Shown one piece after another: positions 59,118-64,000 of a DNA stretch of 64,000 bases. Numbering within the stretch: position 1 is the first letter of the stretch; each line of letters starts with the position of its first letter. The position numbers were made by a program, and so were the translations under genes. This stretch comes from Miltoncostaea oceani. GTDB taxonomy: Bacteria > Actinomycetota > Thermoleophilia > Miltoncostaeales > Miltoncostaeaceae. The stretch covers positions 1,302,001 to 1,366,000 of the forward strand of contig NZ_CP064356.1 of NCBI RefSeq assembly GCF_018141545.1, written 5' to 3'. The notes under the pieces were generated by a model. That model was not told where the DNA came from, did not search any database, and saw only the letters and a list, made by a program, of their open reading frames with translations.

Positions 59118-60340
59118 CCCCGCGGCCGGCGGCCCCGGGCCGCCGCGCCGCCGGCTGGGCCGCGCTCGTCGGCGTGTGCCTCGCCGCCGGCGCCGGTGGT
59201 GTCGCGACGTCGGCGCCCGCCGACGACAAGGCCGACGTCGACCGCCGCCTCGAGCGTGCGCAGGAGCGCCTGCAGGCCCAGCGCCAGCGGGAGAGCGTCC
59301 TCACCGACCAGGTCCAGGGCTACACGGACCGCATCCGGGTCCTCGAGAGCCGGCTCGCGCCCCTGCGGGCCCGCTCGGCGCGCCTCGACGCCGAGCTCGC
59401 CGAGCTGCAGGACCGCCTCGCCGCCCTCACGTCGCGCCTCGCCGTGGAGCGGGCGCGCCTCGCGGCCGCCGAGGACGCCCTCGCCCGCCGCCAGGTGCTG
59501 CTCGCCCGCCGGCTGCGCCAGCTCTACGTTCGCGCCGAGCCCGACCCGATCCTCGTCCTCGTCCAGTCCGGCAGCCTGCGCGACGCGGTCGAGACCGCCG
59601 ACGTGCTCGAGGGCATCGCCGACCGCGACGGCGACCTGGCGCGCTCCGTGTCCCGGTACGCCGACCAGACCCGCCGCACCCGCGACGCCATCGCCGAGGT
59701 GCGCGCCGACGTCGCGCGCTCCGAGGCGCGCGCCGAGGACGCCGCCGTCGAGGCGCGGGCCGCGAAGGCCGACCTCGAGGAGCAGCGCGCCGGCGTCGGC
59801 CGCCTGCTCACCGAGCGCCGCGACCTGCTCGGCAGCGTCCGTGGCGACCGCGAGGACATCGAGGCGGAGGCCCGCGACCTCGAGAGGCGCTCGGCGGCGC
59901 TCGCCGACAAGATCCGCTCCGCCCAGGGGCTGCCGTCCGCGCCGAGCGGGAGCGTCGCGACGGGGACGGCCTCGTCGGCCGGTCTCGTGTGGCCCGTGAA
60001 CGGCGCGATCACCTCCGGCTACGGGCCGCGGTGGGGCCGCATGCACGAGGGGCTCGACATCGCCGGGGGCAGTGGCACGCCGATCGGGGCGGCGAAGGCC
60101 GGCACGGTCATCCTGGCGGGCTGGAGCGGCGGGTACGGCAACCTCGTGGTCGTCGACCACGGGGGCGGCCTCTCCACCGCCTACGCGCACCTGTCGAGCA
60201 TCTCGGTGTCGGTCGGCCAGTCCGTCGGGCAGGGCAGCGTGGTCGGCGGCATGGGGACCACCGGCAACTCGACCGGCGTCCACCTGCACTTCGAGGTGCG
60301 GGTCAACGGCGCGGCCGTCAACCCCCTGGGCTACCTCTAG
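59114..60340 (+). CDS. Coiled-coil M23 peptidase (EnvC/NlpD type)
   Basis: 408 residues from a GTG overlapping the previous stop (GTGA). Signal peptide (AAGWAALVGVCLAAGAGGVA), a long coiled coil from ~35 to 275 (RRLERAQERLQAQRQRESVL and similar), then an M23 domain: YGPRWGRMHEGLDIAGGSGT (His and Asp), TAYAHLSSISVSVGQSVGQG and GVHLHFEVRVNG (HxH). All zinc ligands are present, so it should be active, unlike degenerate EnvC. The coiled coil resembles that of division-linked hydrolase activators. Its TAG shares bases with the stop of the convergent gene. Confidence 0.9.
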   Translation: MTPRPAAPGRRAAGWAALVGVCLAAGAGGVATSAPADDKADVDRRLERAQERLQAQRQRESVLTDQVQGYTDRIRVLESRLAPLRARSARLDAELAELQDRLAALTSRLAVERARLAAAEDALARRQVLLARRLRQLYVRAEPDPILVLVQSGSLRDAVETADVLEGIADRDGDLARSVSRYADQTRRTRDAIAEVRADVARSEARAEDAAVEARAAKADLEEQRAGVGRLLTERRDLLGSVRGDREDIEAEARDLERRSAALADKIRSAQGLPSAPSGSVATGTASSAGLVWPVNGAITSGYGPRWGRMHEGLDIAGGSGTPIGAAKAGTVILAGWSGGYGNLVVVDHGGGLSTAYAHLSSISVSVGQSVGQGSVVGGMGTTGNSTGVHLHFEVRVNGAAVNPLGYL

Positions 60341-63093
60341 GGGCCGGTGGAGGTGGTCGCGGCCCCGGCGGTCGCGGCCGGCGCGGCGTCGTGCCGCACC
60401 ACCCGGTCGCGCCCGGCGTCCTTCGCGCGGTAGAGCGCGACGTCGGCGAGGCGCAGCAGGTCGCTCGCGTCCCGGGCGTGGCGCAGCTCGCAGACGCCCA
60501 TCGACAGGGTCAGCGTGCCCACGTCGTCGAAGGCGACGGTGCCGAGGTGGTGCCGCATCCGCTCCGCGGCGTCCATCGCGTCGGCGCCGTCGGTGCGCGG
60601 CAGGACCCACGCGAACTCCTCGCCGCCGATGCGGGCCACGGTCTCGTCCTCGCGCACGTGACCGAAGATCTCGGCGGCGACGCCCATCAGCACGCGATCG
60701 CCCGCCGGGTGGCCGTGGGTGTCGTTGATGCGCTTGAAGTGGTCGATGTCGATCAGCACGAGGCTGACGTCGGTGCCGTCGCGCCGGGCGACGGCGATCT
60801 CGGCGGCGAGGCGGTCGGTGAAGGCGCGGCGGTTCGGGAGCCCGGTCAGGTGGTCCGTGGACGCGAGGGTCGCCATCTGGGCGCGCGCCTCGGCCGACAT
60901 GATCGCGAGCGCCACCAGCTCGGCGAGGCGGGTGAGGCGCTCCGCCGTCTCGGGGCCGAGCGGCTCGTCGGGGCGGGTCGTCACGGCCGACAGGGCGCCC
61001 CACAGCCGGTTGTCCACTCGGATGGGGGCGGCCACCGCCGACGACACCGGACGACCGGGGAAGATGACGCTCGGGATGGGGGCGGTGCCGTCGCCGACGC
61101 GCGCGACCACCCCGGTGGTCGCGACCCGGCCGATGGCGGTGGGTGCGGTCAGGTCCACGGCGGCGCCGGTCGCGGCGGCGTCGTCGCCGCGGGCGTGCGC
61201 GCCCACGACCACGCCTCGCAGGCCCCGCGCGTCGAAGCGCACCACCCCGGCGGCCTCGGCCCCCGTGATCGCGGCGGCCTCCCGAGCCACCAGCTCGTGC
61301 ACCTCGGGGGGCTCGGCGTCGCCGGCGACGACCGTCGCGACGCGACGCAGGGCGTCCTGTTCGCGGCCCGCCTGGACCCGGGCCGTGATGTCGGTGAAGC
61401 AGCACACCACCGACCGGCTGCCGTCGTCGTCGAGCGGCCGGGTGGAGACCGACAGCCAGACGAGGGAGCCGTCGGGCCGGTGCATGCCCAGCACGACGCC
61501 GTCCTGCGGCTCGCCCGTCCGGAGGGTGACCAGCGCAGGGTTCTCGTCGGCGGGGAGCGGGGTGTCGTCGTCGCGCACCGCGCGCCAGCGGGGGTCGGTC
61601 GTGGCGCGACCGGTCATCCCCTCCGCGCTGATCCCGAGGATCGCCTCGGCGGCGGGGTTGCACGAGACGATCGCGCCGGTGGCGTCCTGGACCACGACGC
61701 CGTCCGAGAGCGACTCGAGCAGCACGCGGTACCGGTGCTCGCTCGCGCGCCTCCCCTCCTCGGCGCGCGTCTGGCGCGTGGTGTCGCGGGTGACGACGAG
61801 GACGTGGTCCGCGGGTCCGTCCGGGCCGGGCTCCGCCACGAGGCGCGACTGGAACGTGCGGGGACCGTCCGGCGACGCGAACGCGAAGTCGACCTCGACC
61901 CCCTCCTCCCCGTCGAAGGCGCGCCGCATCGCCCCCTCCCACGTCGCGACGAGCGCGGGCGGCATGCCGGCCTCGGCGCTCGTGCGCCCGAGGAACGCGG
62001 AGGGCGGGAGACCCGTCGCGGCCGTGACGGCCGCGTTGACGAAGGTGCACCGCAGGTCGCGGTCGTAGCGGGCGACGATGTCCGGCGAGTTGTCCGAGAG
62101 CGCGCGCAGGCTGCGGCGGCTCTCGCGCAGCTCCGTCGTCGCGCGGCCGACGGCGGACACCGCGAAGCGGTCGCGCCGCGCCACCGCCACGGCCAGCAGC
62201 AGGGCGAGCAGCGTCAGTGCGACGCCGCCGGTGAGGATGGCGACCGGCTGGGTGAGGGACGTCGGCGGGCGTCCGGCGAGGATCGTCCACCTCCGGCCGG
62301 CGACGCCGACGTCGACGCGCGCGCCGCCGGCGGCCGCCGGCGCGGGGGCCGACAGCACGTCGTCGCCGTCGCGGATCTCGATCGGCACGCCGGCGTCGGC
62401 GGCGTCGATGATGCGGGCCGCGAGCACCTCGAGGGGGAACGACCCCACCACGAAGCCCCGCAGGGCCCGGAGCCGGGCGGCGGCGCCCGTCGGCGCGGAG
62501 CCGCCGGCGTAGACCGGCTGGTAGATCAGGATGCCGCGGACGCCGCTGCCGAGGAGGGTCAACGGCGCGGTCGCGATTGCGGTGTCCTCCAGGGCGGCGC
62601 GCCGCAGCGCCGCCCCCCGGGCCGGGTCCGCCGACGAATCGAGCCGGAGCGGCACCGCAGCGGGGAGCCGGGTCGTGACGTACGTGAGGGGGTAATGGAC
62701 CCCGTCGGGGGCGACGCGGGTGCCGCCCGCGCCGTCGGGCACCGTGATCGGCACGCCCGCCTGCGCCTCGTAGGGGGCGCGTCCCGACGGCGTCACCTTC
62801 GGCATCCAGGCCACCGCGGCCAGGCCACCCCGCCCGAGCACGCGGCGTGCGAAGGCCGCGAAGTCGCGTGAGGTGACCTCGTCGGACGCGTCGAACAGGC
62901 CGGCGGCGTTCCCGAGCGACCCGGAGGCGTTGGTGACCCCGAGCCGGGTGACGTCGACGGCGCGGGCGGCGCCGGCCGCGGCCCGTTCGTCGGCCCGCTG
63001 TCGCTCGTGGCGCAGCGACGTCGCCGCGACCGCCAGCGTGCCGAGCAGCAGCAGGGCGACGAGCACGGTGGGGAGGATGCGGCGGTGGCTCAC
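60337..63093 (-). CDS. CHASE-PAS-PAS-GAF-GGDEF membrane diguanylate cyclase
   Basis: 918 residues from a GTG at 63093. First helix 6-25, CHASE-type outer sensor ~60-250 (GGLAAVAWMPKVTPSGRAPY, GFVVGSFPLEVLAARIIDAA), second helix ~283-305, PAS ~330-440, PAS ~450-575, GAF ~590-735, GGDEF ~745-900 with IGGEEF (GGEEF 823-827). The I-site position is REDE, not RxxD. Senses a small ligand outside and makes cyclic-di-GMP inside. Upstream UDG gene overlaps its start (GTGA). Confidence 0.92.
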   Translation of the reverse strand: MSHRRILPTVLVALLLLGTLAVAATSLRHERQRADERAAAGAARAVDVTRLGVTNASGSLGNAAGLFDASDEVTSRDFAAFARRVLGRGGLAAVAWMPKVTPSGRAPYEAQAGVPITVPDGAGGTRVAPDGVHYPLTYVTTRLPAAVPLRLDSSADPARGAALRRAALEDTAIATAPLTLLGSGVRGILIYQPVYAGGSAPTGAAARLRALRGFVVGSFPLEVLAARIIDAADAGVPIEIRDGDDVLSAPAPAAAGGARVDVGVAGRRWTILAGRPPTSLTQPVAILTGGVALTLLALLLAVAVARRDRFAVSAVGRATTELRESRRSLRALSDNSPDIVARYDRDLRCTFVNAAVTAATGLPPSAFLGRTSAEAGMPPALVATWEGAMRRAFDGEEGVEVDFAFASPDGPRTFQSRLVAEPGPDGPADHVLVVTRDTTRQTRAEEGRRASEHRYRVLLESLSDGVVVQDATGAIVSCNPAAEAILGISAEGMTGRATTDPRWRAVRDDDTPLPADENPALVTLRTGEPQDGVVLGMHRPDGSLVWLSVSTRPLDDDGSRSVVCCFTDITARVQAGREQDALRRVATVVAGDAEPPEVHELVAREAAAITGAEAAGVVRFDARGLRGVVVGAHARGDDAAATGAAVDLTAPTAIGRVATTGVVARVGDGTAPIPSVIFPGRPVSSAVAAPIRVDNRLWGALSAVTTRPDEPLGPETAERLTRLAELVALAIMSAEARAQMATLASTDHLTGLPNRRAFTDRLAAEIAVARRDGTDVSLVLIDIDHFKRINDTHGHPAGDRVLMGVAAEIFGHVREDETVARIGGEEFAWVLPRTDGADAMDAAERMRHHLGTVAFDDVGTLTLSMGVCELRHARDASDLLRLADVALYRAKDAGRDRVVRHDAAPAATAGAATTSTGP

Positions 63094-63824
63094 CCCGCGC
63101 GTATCGGCGCGACGGGTCCCCCAGGTGACCTCCGGGGCGGGGGCCCGGCGGGACCCGGCCCGCCGATCTCGCGGGCGCGCGCGAGGACGTCGTCGATCAT
63201 CGCCGGGGTGAGGCGCCCCGTGAACACGTTCTGCTGGCTCGGGTGGTACGAGCCGATCAGCGTCAGGTCCCCGATCCGCGCCTCCGCGCCGTGGCCGAAG
63301 CGCGGCCACGGGCGGGGTGGGTCGAGGGTCCGGAGCACCGCGTCCCAGCCGATCGCGCCGAGGGCCATCAGCACGCGCGCGCCGGGGCAGAGCGCCAGCT
63401 CGCGCAGCAGGAACGGCCGGCACCGCGCCCGCTCGTCGGGGGTCGGGCGGTTCGCGGGCGGCGCGCACCGCACCGCCGCCGTCACCCGGCAGCCCGTGAG
63501 CCGCAGGCCGTCGCCCGGGTGGACGGAGGCGGCCTGCGAGGCGAGGCCGGCGCGGTGGAGGGCCGCGAAGAGGAAGTCGCCGCTGCGGTCCCCGGTGAAG
63601 ACCCGGCCGGTGCGGTTCGCGCCGTGCGCGGCGGGGGCGAGGCCGACGACCACCAGCCAGGGGTCGGGGTCGCCGAAGCCCGGCACCGGCCGTGCCCAGT
63701 ACTCCTCGTCGATGAACGCGCGACGCCGCACCCGGCCGACCTCCTCGCGCCAGGCCACCAGGCGCGGGCACGCCCGGCAGGCGACGACCTCGGCGGCGAG
63801 GGCCGCGTGTCCGTCGGCGCTCAG
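63090..63824 (-). CDS. udgB: Uracil-DNA glycosylase, family 5 (UdgB), CTG start proposed
   Basis: 244 residues if begun at CTG 63824 (LSADGHAALAAEVVACRACP). Iron-sulfur Cys begin with CRACPRLVAWREEV; motif A is VVGLAPAAHGANRTGRVFTG then DRSGDFLF, motif B GSYHPSQQNVFTG, both of the UDGb family, which removes uracil and other deaminated bases. The N-terminus of family members starts just at this CTG. It overlaps the TGA of the hydrolase gene upstream (CTGA), and no ATG or GTG in frame is nearby without a long non-homologous extension. Coupled to the CHASE cyclase gene downstream. Confidence 0.9.
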   Translation of the reverse strand: MSADGHAALAAEVVACRACPRLVAWREEVGRVRRRAFIDEEYWARPVPGFGDPDPWLVVVGLAPAAHGANRTGRVFTGDRSGDFLFAALHRAGLASQAASVHPGDGLRLTGCRVTAAVRCAPPANRPTPDERARCRPFLLRELALCPGARVLMALGAIGWDAVLRTLDPPRPWPRFGHGAEARIGDLTLIGSYHPSQQNVFTGRLTPAMIDDVLARAREIGGPGPAGPPPRRSPGGPVAPIRAG

Positions 63825-64000
63825 CGCGGGGACCCGAGGTGGGCGCCGAGGAACGCGACCGTCTCGCGCAGCACCCGGGGGTCGTGCTGCAGCGAGCCGT
63901 GGCCCCCGCCGAGCGCGACGCGCAACCGCATCGGGTGGGGCGTCATCCCCGCGAGGGCCATCGACGAGCCCCACGGGACGCGGTCGTCGCCGGTCGCGTG
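63821..64000 (-). CDS. Alpha/beta-hydrolase, C-terminal end (cut by window edge)
   Basis: The last 59 residues of a leftward gene are visible: HATGDDRVPWGSSMALAGM at the edge, then VALGGGHGSLQHDPRVLRET and FLGAHLGSPR. The HxTxDDRVPW segment carries the catalytic Asp and GGGHGSLQ the catalytic His of alpha/beta hydrolases. The nucleophile part lies outside. Its TGA overlaps the proposed CTG of the UDG gene. Confidence 0.6.
   Translation of the reverse strand, partial: HATGDDRVPWGSSMALAGMTPHPMRLRVALGGGHGSLQHDPRVLRETVAFLGAHLGSPR

Noticed and set aside
59176-62871. A 1231-residue rightward ORF across the M23 and cyclase genes
   Set aside because: Antisense/off-frame shadow with no domain; the real genes on both strands are well supported.

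Overview
The window is very GC-rich DNA from a Gram-positive, actinobacterial-type bacterium. Many starts are GTG, most neighbouring genes overlap by 4 nt (ATGA/GTGA), and secreted proteins carry Ala/Pro-rich linkers. The gene content (hyf-like cluster with an ArsR regulator, System I cytochrome c maturation, several diguanylate cyclases, many secreted beta-rich proteins, ECF sigma factors) fits Actinomycetota, perhaps class Thermoleophilia. The class is inference, because no rRNA or marker gene is present.

Region 1 (1 to ~10,480) is the right part of a prophage read leftward. Early genes lie at the right (RusA resolvase, Gp37/Gp68, small proteins, a replication protein with an origin-like repeat block, a secreted HExxH protein, an HTH protein). 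The head-packaging module follows to the left (HNH, small and large terminase, portal, S49 protease, start of the capsid gene, cut by the window edge). It ends at the 3' half of a tRNA-Gly(CCC) gene at 10,436-10,480, read as the attachment site.

Region 2 (10.6-20.2 kb) holds a lipoprotein gene, then a six-gene leftward operon for a hydrogenase-4/formate-hydrogenlyase-type membrane complex (hyfB-C-E-F-G-I-like). A rightward ArsR-family regulator gene diverges from it across an AT-rich promoter island. The arrangement resembles the Rv0081-Rv0087 locus of Mycobacterium tuberculosis.

Region 3 (20.2-43.5 kb) is mixed: a UvrA-like ATPase, a CopC-like protein, an FAD oxidoreductase, a GGDEF/HD-GYP protein, an MFS transporter with an apparent frameshift, an ABC exporter, an ECF sigma factor with a membrane partner, an F420/NADP-type oxidoreductase, an RTX-repeat protein, a putative glycoside hydrolase and a PAS/GAF/GGDEF cyclase.

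Region 4 (43.5-53.4 kb) is regulatory and DNA-related: a membrane-anchored MarR-like protein, an ECF sigma factor fused to its own zinc-finger anti-sigma domain, YjbQ, a STAS antagonist and SpoIIE-type phosphatase pair, a histone-deacetylase-like enzyme, a 23-bp tandem repeat array, an AlkZ-like glycosylase and an ATP-dependent DNA ligase.

Region 5 (53.4-64 kb) has a CysA2-type rhodanese, ccmE-ccmF-ccmI-like genes, a LppM-like lipoprotein, two M23 peptidases, a CHASE-domain cyclase, a family-5 uracil-DNA glycosylase and the end of an alpha/beta-hydrolase gene.

A cross-cutting observation concerns starts and frames. Three genes can only be completed from CTG codons that overlap an upstream TGA (CTGA), and one M23 peptidase gene has an ideal Shine-Dalgarno in front of ATC. 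At least two other genes show frame breaks, one at a C run. Either non-canonical starts are used here or the assembly contains indels; both can be tested.
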